64,000 nt of DNA from Laspinema sp. D2d (GTDB taxonomy: Bacteria > Cyanobacteriota > Cyanobacteriia > Cyanobacteriales > Laspinemataceae), in the NCBI RefSeq assembly GCF_025370755.1, contig NZ_JAMXFC010000001.1:124001-188000 (forward strand), in the 5' to 3' direction. The position numbers and the translations under genes were made by a program. The notes below the pieces were generated by a model, which saw nothing but the letters and a program-made list of their open reading frames with translations, was not told the origin of the DNA and ran no database searches. Of this stretch, positions 26,572-36,055 are shown one piece after another (position 1 is the first letter of the stretch; the number at the start of each line of letters is the position of its first letter).

Positions 26572-28047
26572 TTGAGTTTCCATCCAGACCTTTGCCGAAA
26601 CGAAAGCGAAGTCGAAAGCAAACTAATCGTCAGTTACTTGTTGCCAGCATTAGGGTACACCCCAGACAGTTGGCATCAAGAAGTGGCCTTTAGTAGCATC
26701 CGTTTAGATTTCTTAGCCTTCGCCATCCAAGCCGTTCCCTTCGTCCTCGATGCCAATTCCCCCCTGAGTGTCGTGATGGAGGCAAAAAGTCCCAAACAAA
26801 ACCTAGACCGACACTTGAGAAAGTTTAAGCGATATTTAACGAAACTACAAGTTAAATATGGGGTCCTGACGAATGGTAAAGAAATGCGAATTTATGAACG
26901 AGTGGGGGAGGACATACAGCTAGTCTTTCAATGTTTAGGACAAGAAATTGAGACACAAATTGAAGAAATAAATGCCTTAATTGGCAAAGAAAGTAGTCAA
27001 CATAGACAAACCCTGGATTCAGCGGAGTTCGATTCTAATCTTCCTCAAATTAAGAAGGAGTCAATTCCTGAAACAGCAGAAGAAACAATCCCGTTATCTA
27101 TCGAGTTTCCCGAGGAACTATTCCCTCCTACGCCACCGCTTCCCGAACCTATTGTCAAACCAAATTCTAATACCGAGAGGAAATCTATAGTGAAAATCAT
27201 TTCAGTTTATCACAACAAAGGCGGTGTCGGAAAAACCACTACAGTAACCAATCTAGCCGCCGCTTTAAGAAAAAAAGGAAAACGCGTATTAGTGATTGAT
27301 TTAGATAGTCAAGCTAACACGACTTTTGCTCTAGGATTAGTAAAATTTGATGATGAAGAATTAGACGATATTAAAGATTGTAACATTCTGCAAGTGTTAC
27401 AATCGGAAGACTATTACTCAATTTCCGAAGTGGCTAGAAGTTCTGCTTATAATAGCCCAGAGGTCGATGTAGTTCCGGCTCATATTGATTTAATGCAATA
27501 TGAAACTGAACTAAATCAACTCGATTATAGTCGATTAATTTTAGTAGATAAACTTAATGCAGTAAAAAATCAATATGATATAGTTTTAATTGATACTCCT
27601 CCGGCTTTAAATTTTTATGCTCGTATCGCTTTAATTGCTTCGGATTATGTGTTAATCCCTTCCGACTTAAAACCTTTCGCCAATCAAGGATTAAATAATG
27701 TAAAAAATTTCATTAAAATTATTGATGGATTTCGGCGACAAATTAACAAAGTTCCTTTAGAAGTTCTCGGGGTATTGCCTTGTAAAATCTCCACCAATGC
27801 TCGATTTGTGCAATCCACTTTTAAAAAGCGAAAAAATTTAATTCCCAGTCGCTATGGGCTTCAGGTGATGAACAGTGTTATTTATGACAGAGACGATCTA
27901 GCAAAATGTGCCGAACAGATACAAATAGTCGGAGATATTGAAGTACCGGATCCTATGTCTGTCCTTGATTTTAAACCAGATTCATTAGCCGCACAAGAAT
28001 TTGAAGATTTGGCTTTAGAAGTTTTAAATCGGATTGGAATGAACTGA
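26572..28047 (+). CDS. Nuclease-like (HSDR_N) domain fused to a ParA-family ATPase
   Basis: 491 aa from TTG. Residues 1-140 resemble the N-terminal domain of type I restriction R subunits and related proteins: ESEVESKLIVSYLLPALGY, WHQEV, then D46 in RLDFL and E70-A-K72 in VVMEAKSPKQNL. That is a PD-(D/E)xK nuclease signature, followed by KYGVLTNGKEMRIYER. A proline-rich linker (about 160-205) leads to a ParA ATPase with deviant Walker A KGGVGKTT (216-223), VIDLDSQANTT and LIDTPPAL. The next gene, ParB-like, starts on the last base of this stop codon. The sequence is AT-rich, and I see no HIP1 site in the operon, unlike its surroundings, suggesting acquisition. The fused architecture is unusual; whether the nuclease domain is active is unknown. 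Confidence 0.85.
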   Translation: MSFHPDLCRNESEVESKLIVSYLLPALGYTPDSWHQEVAFSSIRLDFLAFAIQAVPFVLDANSPLSVVMEAKSPKQNLDRHLRKFKRYLTKLQVKYGVLTNGKEMRIYERVGEDIQLVFQCLGQEIETQIEEINALIGKESSQHRQTLDSAEFDSNLPQIKKESIPETAEETIPLSIEFPEELFPPTPPLPEPIVKPNSNTERKSIVKIISVYHNKGGVGKTTTVTNLAAALRKKGKRVLVIDLDSQANTTFALGLVKFDDEELDDIKDCNILQVLQSEDYYSISEVARSSAYNSPEVDVVPAHIDLMQYETELNQLDYSRLILVDKLNAVKNQYDIVLIDTPPALNFYARIALIASDYVLIPSDLKPFANQGLNNVKNFIKIIDGFRRQINKVPLEVLGVLPCKISTNARFVQSTFKKRKNLIPSRYGLQVMNSVIYDRDDLAKCAEQIQIVGDIEVPDPMSVLDFKPDSLAAQEFEDLALEVLNRIGMN

Positions 28048-28835
28048 TGAAAAAGTTATTACCTTCTCTAGTAGCAGTAAAAAAAATTACCTCTTCAGTT
28101 CCTCGCGAAAGTTTCTCAGAATTGAAGTTAGAACAGTTGGGGAAACTGAGTTTAGAGGCAAGTGGGTTAATTAATCCCATTGTGCTTCGTAGAACCAGTA
28201 TGCAATCCTATGAAGTTGTCGATGGACATTTTGAATATTATGCAGCAGTCAAAGCGAAAGAACTAGAACCGATGAAAGGAGAAATGATTCCAGCATTTCT
28301 TCTGGAACCGGAGAATGAGGAAGTCTTACTCGAACAAGTCAAACTATTGAGACAGGTAGGAAATCAGGCGGTGATTCCCCTGAATCCTCCCGCTGAACCT
28401 GCTGTAAATCCGATACCCGTCTTGTCAAAACCCGAAGGCGATCGGCAACCTATCGACCCTACCCTAGAACTTACCCCCTTAACGGAAGAAATTAAACAAC
28501 TTAAAAGTGTTATTCAGACGTTAGAAAGCAATTTAAACAGTCGGGTAGATGGTTTAACCCGGAAAATTGAACGATTGCAAGAAAAAGATCCGATACTTGC
28601 CATTGAAGCGCTATTGCAGCAGCAATTTAAAGGACTTCAGCAAGAGTTAAAGATTGGGAAAGCTAAGACAAGCGCTAAACGTTCAGTATCTGAAAATACG
28701 AAAAATAGCGGACCCACTGTAAAACAGCTAAGGGACATAGCAAAAAATATGGGGTTGAAAGGTATCACAAAAATGAACAAAGGTGAACTCATAAATATCA
28801 TTGAACAGGCAAAAACTCAATCAAGTCATCCATAG
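28047..28835 (+). CDS. ParB-like protein with C-terminal Rho_N/SAP-like domain
   Basis: 262 aa. The N-terminal 90 residues resemble a ParB/Srx-type domain: LEQLGKLSLEASGLINPIVLR and YEVVDGHFEYYAAVKAKE, the usual 'suggest alternatives, then dose-by-context' VVDGH/R strand. A proline-rich linker and a coiled coil (about 145-180) follow. The last 45 residues, TVKQLRDIAKNMGLKG plus MNKGELINIIEQ, match a Rho N-terminal/SAP nucleic-acid-binding motif. No canonical HTH of plasmid ParB is apparent. ATG overlaps the upstream TGA by one base (TGATG), so translation is coupled to the ParA fusion. Together they form a partition-like pair on the chromosome. Confidence 0.75.
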   Translation: MKKLLPSLVAVKKITSSVPRESFSELKLEQLGKLSLEASGLINPIVLRRTSMQSYEVVDGHFEYYAAVKAKELEPMKGEMIPAFLLEPENEEVLLEQVKLLRQVGNQAVIPLNPPAEPAVNPIPVLSKPEGDRQPIDPTLELTPLTEEIKQLKSVIQTLESNLNSRVDGLTRKIERLQEKDPILAIEALLQQQFKGLQQELKIGKAKTSAKRSVSENTKNSGPTVKQLRDIAKNMGLKGITKMNKGELINIIEQAKTQSSHP

Positions 28836-28902
28836 TAAATTCTCTAACTAAAAACTCCGGTCATAATTAGCCTGCACAGGGGTGAAATTTTCTTGTAAAA
28901 AA

Positions 28903-30954
28903 CTAAAGTTTAGCCTTCTTGCCAAAAGCTTCTAACACACAAACTAACTGGGCAGATTCGGGTACTGTTTCATCTAAAATAAATAGTTTATTTTCCGTGC
29001 AAAGCTGAAAGAGTAACTCTTTAACTTGATACTCTTGGACATCATTAAACTGGTCTAAGGTATTCTGAATTAACACAGTTCGGCCCATGATTTGTTGAGT
29101 ACGAACTAAGGCGAGTAAATACTCTTTGGCTTGCTTTAAGGCTTTGCTGCGATCGCCTGCGGGTCCGAGTTGTTTGGGTTTATTATCGCTGACTCCGATG
29201 ATGCGGGTATATCCGGCAAATACTCCCAAAGTTTGTAATACTGGACAGTCTTCTAAAATTTGGGCATGACGAATCATTTCTTGTAATTCTTTTAAATTAG
29301 GGGTGAGACTTCCCACGACTAATTCACCAGCACAAGCGGCGTTGACTAAGCTATGATAGGTTACTAAATAATGTACGGATACCATATCCGGTAAAATGTG
29401 GCGATGGGGATGTCCTGTAAAAATTTCGGAGTAGAGTTTATTGCCCAGGTTTTTGCGCGTTCCTAAGCGTTCGCCGCGAATTAAATAGAGGGTTTTACAG
29501 CGTTGCATGGTTAGGGCTTTTTCACAGGCTTTCATGATATGATAAAAGCTGACTAGATTGGGGTCTTCTGTCCAGACAATCCCAATTCTTCCCAGTTGTG
29601 CAGGCAGGTGATAGCTGAGAGAATAACTGGCATAGGTGGCACTGGGTAAGAGTTTTTGTTGAATCCCACTCACATTTAATGCTTCCAGGGCTTCTCGGAC
29701 CATTTGCATCAATTCTGGGGCAGAAAATTGGCGCAGGCGGGTAATTTTATCCTGGGTTTTATTAAATTCTTTCACCCAAACGAGGTGAAAGGCAGCAGTG
29801 ACTTCGTTGGGGGAAGGTGAGATGACTGTTTCGGTTCTTGTTCCCTCCTGCTGTTTCGCCTCTTGGAACAGTTGTCTACCGAGGAGGAGTGTAAACCGAG
29901 GTAAGGTTTTTCCCCCGGGGAATTTCGCCTCTAAATCTTGTTCGGTGATGGGATAGATGGGGGATAGGGGTGGAGTTTGGGAGAGTTGGTGTAAGGGATA
30001 CAATCGCATTGCCAATAATCCAGCAGCTTGATGGAGGTCGATCGCACTCAGGCGAATTTTTGTATCAATTCGGGCTAAATCTGCCGGTTGAATGCGTTTA
30101 TAGTTTTGCTGCCATGTGTTGGTGATGATACTAATAATAATAACAAAGTTTTTCAGTTTTTGGTTATGAATAATAGAATTAACGTTAAATAATGCCTGTA
30201 AATTAATTAATCCATCGATGCCTCGGTCAATATTATCTAAATTATCAAAGCATAAAACCATCGGCTGAGTGGCCGAGGCAATTTTACCAAAATTAGATAA
30301 AATTTGCTGGGCAGCATTTTCGGAATCAATGGACCGTTTGACCCGCAATAGTTTTAAACTGGATTCGTCCAAATCATCCCCTTTCAGCCATTCACAAGCG
30401 AGGGGATATAATTTGGGATTGGTTAAGTCATAGAGAACGCCAAAGAACTCATTCGCATTATAGATTCCAGCGGGATAGGTTCCTTTTAATTTATGAATAA
30501 ACAGTTGCCGTTCCCCAAATACCCGTTTCATGAGACTTTTATCTTGAAAAGCGGCTAATTCTTTTAACCAGAGTAACAGTTGAGATTCGGTTTGACCCTG
30601 GGGAATATACATCAAACTATCGACGGTATTGCGGAGGGTATGCCGCCAAATAAATTCGCTTTCCGGCCAAGGTCCGATATAGGCAAAAAATCCTTTAGAA
30701 TTCAGGGTACTTTTAATCCGTCCTAAGAGATAACTTTTCCCCGAACCCGAATCTCCGGAAAGGAGAATTGTGCGAGTTCGATGGTCTTGGGTAACCTGTT
30801 CAACAACAGAGGTAATTTCAGTTAAGACTTCTTGATGAATGGAATCGACGGTAAAGGCGGAATTTTGGTCTTCTTGCCAAAAATTGCCCGGTCTAAAGGT
30901 GGTGGAATCGAAGGGGTTAACGGATTCTTGAATCAAGCGGTCAATAGATGCCAC
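28903..30954 (-). CDS. P-loop ATPase, paralogue 2 of a tandem pair
   Basis: 683 aa from GTG 30954, chosen because a GAGGAG ribosome-binding site precedes it and because the product then aligns with the start of the neighbouring paralogue; the frame is open to 30999. Walker A GDSGSGKS is at about 67-74, and a Walker B-like strand MVLCFDNLDNI lies near 232-242. Between them is a helical region containing ANEFFGVLYDLTNPK and EWLKGDDLDE. The C-terminal half (about 420-683) has no recognised domain but includes a conserved SYSLSYHLPAQ and LVTYHSLVNAAC region. The layout suggests a STAND/AAA-type switch ATPase rather than a transporter or helicase. Its function is unknown. Confidence 0.75.
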   Translation of the reverse strand: MASIDRLIQESVNPFDSTTFRPGNFWQEDQNSAFTVDSIHQEVLTEITSVVEQVTQDHRTRTILLSGDSGSGKSYLLGRIKSTLNSKGFFAYIGPWPESEFIWRHTLRNTVDSLMYIPQGQTESQLLLWLKELAAFQDKSLMKRVFGERQLFIHKLKGTYPAGIYNANEFFGVLYDLTNPKLYPLACEWLKGDDLDESSLKLLRVKRSIDSENAAQQILSNFGKIASATQPMVLCFDNLDNIDRGIDGLINLQALFNVNSIIHNQKLKNFVIIISIITNTWQQNYKRIQPADLARIDTKIRLSAIDLHQAAGLLAMRLYPLHQLSQTPPLSPIYPITEQDLEAKFPGGKTLPRFTLLLGRQLFQEAKQQEGTRTETVISPSPNEVTAAFHLVWVKEFNKTQDKITRLRQFSAPELMQMVREALEALNVSGIQQKLLPSATYASYSLSYHLPAQLGRIGIVWTEDPNLVSFYHIMKACEKALTMQRCKTLYLIRGERLGTRKNLGNKLYSEIFTGHPHRHILPDMVSVHYLVTYHSLVNAACAGELVVGSLTPNLKELQEMIRHAQILEDCPVLQTLGVFAGYTRIIGVSDNKPKQLGPAGDRSKALKQAKEYLLALVRTQQIMGRTVLIQNTLDQFNDVQEYQVKELLFQLCTENKLFILDETVPESAQLVCVLEAFGKKAKL

Positions 30955-31045
30955 GGCGGACTCCTCAGTGAGAGAATACAGGGGGTAATAGGGTTGCAAT
31001 TTCGTCCAGAGGCGATCGCAATTTTCTAGGCGATCGCAAGTGGAG

Positions 31046-33136
31046 TTATCGCTTGGTGTTCACCAAATAGACTAACTGATCTTCCAGTTTTGCATCAGGA
31101 TTCAGGATGGCAACTTCAGGATAATTTTCACAAAGATGTTCAATTAAATGATGAACTTGGGATTCGTTAATATGGGAAAATTGCAAAATGGCTTCTTGGG
31201 ATAACCGTTGGCGGGCCATACATTGTTGACTGATGGCCCGATTTAACAAAAAATCCTCCACGGGTTGCCACAATTCCCGCGTTGCTTCGCCGATGGGAAG
31301 ACTCGGGACCAGTTCTAATTCTTGCAACAAGGGACAGTATTGTAAAATTTTAGATTCCCGAATCAGGGTTTGCAGTTCGGTTAAATTGGGGGTAGCATTG
31401 CCGACAATTAAATCTCCGCCACAGGCATCATTGACTAAACTATGATAAGTGACTAAATAATGAATAGATATCAAGTCCGGTTTGAGATGCTGATGACGAG
31501 AATTTCGGTAAATATCGTTATAGATTCGGTATCCGGTATTATTGGGATTACCGATACTTTCTTCGCGAATCAGATGCAACCTGTGACAGTGTTTCGCCGC
31601 GATCGCCTCTTGGCAAACTTTCATAAAATTGCAGAATTTCGTCAGGTTTGCATCTTCACTCCATGCCACTGCTACGGTTTCGGAAGTTCCGGGGAATTGA
31701 TAGCTTAGGGAATAACTGCTATAAGTCCGACTATCCAAAAAGCGAAGCTGAACCTCGGGGACGGATAATGCTTCTAATGCTTCCCCTAACATGGCGATTA
31801 ATTCCGGGGAAGAAAACTGTCGAATTCGGGAAATTCTCTCCTGAGTTTGCGTAAATTTCCGCAACCATAACAACTTGAACGCCGCCAATAAATCTGCTTT
31901 GGGTTCAGCAGTTGAGGGTAAAGTTGGCACTTCTGAGACATTGATCGCAGGTTCAGGAGAATGGGAGGATTGTTGATCCAGCACTTGGGTATATGCTACA
32001 TCAATATAGTCCTGGCGATCGCGCATTAATTCTAATTTATGGTCCTGAAATAACTGTCTTCCTAACATCAGGACATTCCGAGGACGAGTTTTTCCCCCAG
32101 GAAACTTATCTTCTAACTTTTCTCGGGTAAGGGGATACAAATTAGAAGGGGGTTGGGTGGCAGATTGCCGATGCAAAATAGACAAACGACTCGCCCAAAG
32201 TGCTTCCCCTTGATACAAACTAATTTGTTTGAGTTGAACGATCGCATCAAGTCTGTCTCTATCTGTTGCTTGGATGCGAAACGCATTTTGTTTCCAAGTA
32301 TCAGTAATGATGCTAATCATCACCAGAAAGTTTTTTAATTTTTGGGTATGAATAACGGAGTTTACCCCAAATAAACTGGGTAAATCAATCGAACCATCGG
32401 CTAATCGGGCAATATTATCTAATTGGTCAAAACACAGAACAATCGGGAGAGTTTCAGCGGAAATTCGGCCAAAGTTAGCGAGGATTTTTTGGGCGGCATC
32501 TTCGCTATCGATGGAATGTTGCACTCGGAGGAGTTTGAGACTTTCTTCATCTAAATCATCCCCGCGTAACCACTCGCAGGCAAGACTAGAAAATTTAGGA
32601 TTGGTCAAGTCATAGAGGACGCCAAAAAACTCATTAGCGTTATAGATTCCCGTGGGATAGTTATCTCTAAGATTCCGGATAAACACCTGGCGATCGCCAC
32701 GAATCATATCCATGATACTGCGATGTTCAAACTCCGATAACCCTTTCAGCCACAAAATCAATTGAGAATCTTGTTCGCCCTCGGGAACTTCCAGCAAACT
32801 ATCTACCGTGTACCGAAGAATATGCCGCCAAATATAGTCACTGGCGGTAAAGGGTTCGATATACACAAAAAAAGCTTTACGATTAAGAATTCGCTTGATT
32901 CTGCCTAATAAATAGGACTTGCCGGATCCAGTTTCTCCTTCTAATAAAACAGTCCGCGTGCGATGGTCTTCCGCCACCTGATTGAGTAAGGTTTCGATTT
33001 GGGAAATGGCCTCTTGGTGAATGGAATCAACGGTAAAAGACGGATTTTGTTTTTCCTGCCAAAAGTTGCCAGACCAAAAAGTTTCGGCATCAAAAGGATT
33101 CGGTTCACGCTGAATAATTTGTTCGAGTGTTGCCAT
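31046..33136 (-). CDS. P-loop ATPase, paralogue 1 of a tandem pair
   Basis: 696 aa. It is clearly homologous to the next gene over its whole length: shared NPFD...FWQE...FTVDSIHQE N-terminus, Walker A GETGSGKS, the NANEFFGVLYDLTNPK block, Walker B-like IVLCFDQLDNI, and the C-terminal YSLSYQFPG and YLVTYHSLVNDACGG regions. A region of about 30 residues near 390-420 is proline/serine-rich and absent from the partner. GAGG precedes the ATG. The two copies likely arose by tandem duplication and may form a hetero-oligomer. The upstream gene on this strand encodes a winged-helix-like protein 51 bp away, so the three form one operon. Confidence 0.75.
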   Translation of the reverse strand: MATLEQIIQREPNPFDAETFWSGNFWQEKQNPSFTVDSIHQEAISQIETLLNQVAEDHRTRTVLLEGETGSGKSYLLGRIKRILNRKAFFVYIEPFTASDYIWRHILRYTVDSLLEVPEGEQDSQLILWLKGLSEFEHRSIMDMIRGDRQVFIRNLRDNYPTGIYNANEFFGVLYDLTNPKFSSLACEWLRGDDLDEESLKLLRVQHSIDSEDAAQKILANFGRISAETLPIVLCFDQLDNIARLADGSIDLPSLFGVNSVIHTQKLKNFLVMISIITDTWKQNAFRIQATDRDRLDAIVQLKQISLYQGEALWASRLSILHRQSATQPPSNLYPLTREKLEDKFPGGKTRPRNVLMLGRQLFQDHKLELMRDRQDYIDVAYTQVLDQQSSHSPEPAINVSEVPTLPSTAEPKADLLAAFKLLWLRKFTQTQERISRIRQFSSPELIAMLGEALEALSVPEVQLRFLDSRTYSSYSLSYQFPGTSETVAVAWSEDANLTKFCNFMKVCQEAIAAKHCHRLHLIREESIGNPNNTGYRIYNDIYRNSRHQHLKPDLISIHYLVTYHSLVNDACGGDLIVGNATPNLTELQTLIRESKILQYCPLLQELELVPSLPIGEATRELWQPVEDFLLNRAISQQCMARQRLSQEAILQFSHINESQVHHLIEHLCENYPEVAILNPDAKLEDQLVYLVNTKR

Positions 33137-33187
33137 AAGAGTTCCTCAATAGAAAAATGAAGGATGAAAAATGGGTTTGTTTTCGGG

Positions 33188-34039
33188 TTATTGAGTTACA
33201 ATAATAAAAAACAAAGGACCGCCAATATCTTGGGGAATGCCCAATTCTATTTGGTCCGGACTGTAAGAAATGGCCTCTTGTAAAGAACTTAACTCAATGC
33301 GATCGTTGCGTTGTAAGCGATAGAGTGTGCGGTCAAACTCTTCCCGGGACAAGGGCGGTTGTAACTTTTGCCGGAGATGAAAAATCGGCAAATAGTTATC
33401 GGTTGCTAATTCTCGATCTAACTGCTGAATTAGACGCACAATTTCATCATCGGATAAGGGTTGAGATACCATAACTTCCGAGGATGACGGAGGGGGTATT
33501 GTGGGGGAAGAATGGGGGGGTACAGACTCTTCAGGCGATCGCAACGATTTCCGCAAAAAGCGCAAATAATTCGTTAGCATATCCAAACTAACAACAGGTA
33601 ACGTTCCACTGGGATTGTACTCTTCCCGGAGATATTCCTGCCCTCGGGAGGTCAACCAGACCTCGGTAATTTGGGTTTTTTCCGCCTTAATTAACCCCTT
33701 TTCTGCTAACCCTTGAATCACAGATTGCCCAGTTGGTGCTAGGTTGGTTTGTGCCGGAGTGATGGTAGACTCAGCACAAGCCCTTAAGATAGCCACTTCC
33801 GTCTCGGCGATCGGCAATCGGGTGGGATCGAGTTGCAGCAGCGACTTTCCTGCCGGAGAAATTGCAAAGGTCAAAATCTCCTCCGCATATCCGACTAACT
33901 CGCGATCGGCGAGTGTACGACAGATGCTATCGCGTTCCGCCGCCTTGGTTTTCGGATTCGGTTTAATCTGGGTGATGGCTGCCCGATAATCGGGAAACCC
34001 TAGTAAATCTAGCAGAAACTTGAGCTCCTGCACTTCCAT
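33188..34039 (-). CDS. Winged-helix-like protein, first gene of the ATPase operon
   Basis: 283 aa that I do not recognise as a named family. The N-terminal 150 residues contain two segments resembling winged helices (for example ERDSICRTLADRELVGY and VIQGLAEKGLIKAEKTQIT, followed by VWLTSRGQEYL). A proline/serine-rich linker occupies about 170-200. The C-terminal 85 residues (YLPIFHLRQKLQ, SREEFDRTLYRLQRNDRIEL, GGPLFFIIV) look like a third winged helix found in several conflict-system and regulatory proteins. With the two ATPase genes immediately downstream, it could recruit them to DNA or sense a ligand. That role is inferred. Confidence 0.68.
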   Translation of the reverse strand: MEVQELKFLLDLLGFPDYRAAITQIKPNPKTKAAERDSICRTLADRELVGYAEEILTFAISPAGKSLLQLDPTRLPIAETEVAILRACAESTITPAQTNLAPTGQSVIQGLAEKGLIKAEKTQITEVWLTSRGQEYLREEYNPSGTLPVVSLDMLTNYLRFLRKSLRSPEESVPPHSSPTIPPPSSSEVMVSQPLSDDEIVRLIQQLDRELATDNYLPIFHLRQKLQPPLSREEFDRTLYRLQRNDRIELSSLQEAISYSPDQIELGIPQDIGGPLFFIIVTQ

Positions 34040-34311
34040 GTGCTCCCCCTAACTGGATTGGCAACGACAATAAAGGACAAAACGTCTAATACCAGTTTAA
34101 ATTGCAGGGAGACCCAGAAAACTGCGAGAATGGTCTTGGCGATCGCCTCCCAGGGGAAATAACCGCCTGGAACCCTTACCCATCTATCATCCCATCCAAA
34201 CTGGTGATAATTTCAAACCCGACTCCAAGAGGGCGATCGCCCCACGGGTCGCATTTTTCAGCATTTACACTAAAATACCAGTAAGAGCAGCTTATTTTAA
34301 GGGTTTTATTC

Positions 34312-35181
34312 ATGAATATGGACTTTAATTTCCTAGATTTTATTTGGATATTTGTCTTACTCGCTTCCTTGCAACCTCTCTGGCAAAAACGTCAGATTGA
34401 AACCCGCCGCTATCAAGCCATATCCGAATTTGAACGGCAACGAAATAGCCGGGTCATTCTCCTAATTCACCGCCAAGAATCCATTAGTTTGTTAGGAATT
34501 CCGTTGTCACGCTATATCAGCATTGAAGACTCCGAACAAATTTTGAGGGCGATTCGCATGACTCCCCCCAATGTTCCCATCGATTTAATCTTACATACTC
34601 CAGGGGGACTGGTTTTAGCCACCGAACAAATTGCCCGGGCTTTAATACGGCATCAGGGAAAAGTTAGCGTATTTGTTCCTCATTATGCCATGAGTGGGGG
34701 GACTATGCTGGCCCTGGCATCCGATGAAATTGTTATGGATGAAAATGCCGTCCTCGGTCCCGTTGATCCACAATTGGGAACCTCACCAGCGGCCAGTATT
34801 CTCAAAGTTTTAGAAGAAAAACCCATATCAGAAATTGATGACCAAACCCTGATTATGGCCGATATTGCCCGCAAGGCGATCGCCCAAGTCCAGCGGTTTG
34901 TTCGCACCCTTTTAGAAGATAATATTCCCGTCCAAAAAATCAACCCAGAAGATATTGATACCATCATTGAGAAACTCACCACAGGTCAAGTGACGCATGA
35001 TTATCCCATTACCGTAGAAGAAGCAACAGAAATGGGTTTACCCATAACTGTTGGTTTACCTTATTCTATTTATGAGTTAATGGATTTATATCCCCAAGCT
35101 AAAGTAGCCCGTCCCACGGTTCAGTATATTCCAATGCCCTATCAAAATCGTCCGATGTTCCCGGAAGGGAAGGGGAAATGA
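34312..35181 (+). CDS. SDH-family membrane serine protease (ClpP/SppA-like fold)
   Basis: 289 aa. One N-terminal hydrophobic segment (about 8-22, FIWIFVLLASL) is followed by a crotonase-like protease domain. Oxyanion-hole region HTPGGLVLATEQIARAL and nucleophile region HYAMSGGTMLALASDEIVMD match the SDH (serine dehydrogenase-like, DUF114) peptidase family. In that family a serine of the SGG motif works with a lysine or aspartate. It probably acts at the membrane in quality control. An ATG two codons downstream is an equally good start. It is divergent from the winged-helix/ATPase operon, which may be coincidence. Confidence 0.82.
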   Translation: MNMDFNFLDFIWIFVLLASLQPLWQKRQIETRRYQAISEFERQRNSRVILLIHRQESISLLGIPLSRYISIEDSEQILRAIRMTPPNVPIDLILHTPGGLVLATEQIARALIRHQGKVSVFVPHYAMSGGTMLALASDEIVMDENAVLGPVDPQLGTSPAASILKVLEEKPISEIDDQTLIMADIARKAIAQVQRFVRTLLEDNIPVQKINPEDIDTIIEKLTTGQVTHDYPITVEEATEMGLPITVGLPYSIYELMDLYPQAKVARPTVQYIPMPYQNRPMFPEGKGK

Positions 35182-35182
35182 T

Positions 35183-35229
35183 GATGGGGGAGATGGGGAG
35201 GATGGGGGAGATGGGGAGGATGGGGAGAT
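35183..35229. repeat. 18-bp minisatellite, about 2.6 copies
   Basis: The unit GATGGGGGAGATGGGGAG occurs at 35183-35200 and 35201-35218, then partially to 35229. It lies between the protease stop and the SDR ribosome-binding site. It is purine-only, so it could form unusual DNA structure and vary in copy number. Confidence 0.8.
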
Positions 35230-35251
35230 GATAAACAAGGAGGAAGGAGAG

Positions 35252-36055
35252 ATGACAAATCGTGGAAATAGCGGTAGAGTGGCGGACAAAGTGGCTTGGG
35301 TTACGGGCGGGGGTTCGGGAATTGGACGGGCAACAGCGATCGCCTTGGGACAAGAAGGTGCAAGGGTTGCTGTCACCGATATTGAGGGAGAAAAAGCAGC
35401 CGAAACCGCAACAGAAATGAGGGAAAAAGGATATTCAACCCTGTCATTTAAACTGGATGTTACCGATGAAAATCAGTGGCAACAGGGCTTAGATTTAATT
35501 CTAACAGAATGGGGTCAATTAGATGTTTTAGTAAATAATGCTGGGATATCTGTTGCCCAATCTATTACTGACATGAACTTAGCCCGATGGCGGCAAGTGA
35601 TGTCTGTCAATTTAGATGGCATCTTTTTGGGGACAAAATATGGGATAATCGCCATGAAGCAGGGCAAGGGGGGCAGTATTATCAACGTTTCATCCGCCTC
35701 GGGACTGAAAGCGACCCCCGGTGCGTCAGCCTATTCTACCAGTAAGGCCGGAGTCCGGTTATTTTCCAAATGTGCCGCCTTAGAAGCGGCGCAAACTGAA
35801 CCCCGGATTCGGGTAAATACCGTGCTACCCGGGGGCGTCATGACACCCCTTTGGTCGAGTATGGAAGGGTGGGAAAGCTTTAAAGAACAAGCGGGAGGAG
35901 AAGCCGAATTATGGGAAAAATTAGCCGCTGATACCCCCTTAAAACGGTTTGCAAAGCCCGAGGAAATTGCTTTAGCCATTGTGTATTTAGCCTCGGATGA
36001 ATCGCAATTTGTAACCGGAGCAGAATTAGTGATTGATGGAGGATTTACTGCTTAA
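35252..36055 (+). CDS. Short-chain dehydrogenase/reductase
   Basis: 267 aa from ATG 35252, which has AAGGAGGAAGGAGAG directly upstream; an earlier in-frame ATG at 35228 lacks a ribosome-binding site. Classical SDR motifs are TGGGSGIGRATAIALG (cofactor), VNNAGIS, the catalytic serine in INVSSASG and Y-x3-K in YSTSKAGV. An acidic residue after the second strand (TDIEGE) suggests NAD(H). The C-terminal FVTGAELVIDGGFTA is typical. The substrate is unknown; FabG-like, cyclic alcohol and steroid-type SDRs share this pattern. It is probably co-transcribed with the protease gene 70 bp upstream. Confidence 0.88.
   Translation: MTNRGNSGRVADKVAWVTGGGSGIGRATAIALGQEGARVAVTDIEGEKAAETATEMREKGYSTLSFKLDVTDENQWQQGLDLILTEWGQLDVLVNNAGISVAQSITDMNLARWRQVMSVNLDGIFLGTKYGIIAMKQGKGGSIINVSSASGLKATPGASAYSTSKAGVRLFSKCAALEAAQTEPRIRVNTVLPGGVMTPLWSSMEGWESFKEQAGGEAELWEKLAADTPLKRFAKPEEIALAIVYLASDESQFVTGAELVIDGGFTA

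Noticed and set aside
28903-33136. BREX or Wadjet assignment for the twin ATPases and winged-helix gene
   Set aside because: No PglZ, methyltransferase, SMC-like coiled-coil protein or Toprim protein is present, so the diagnostic genes of those systems are missing.
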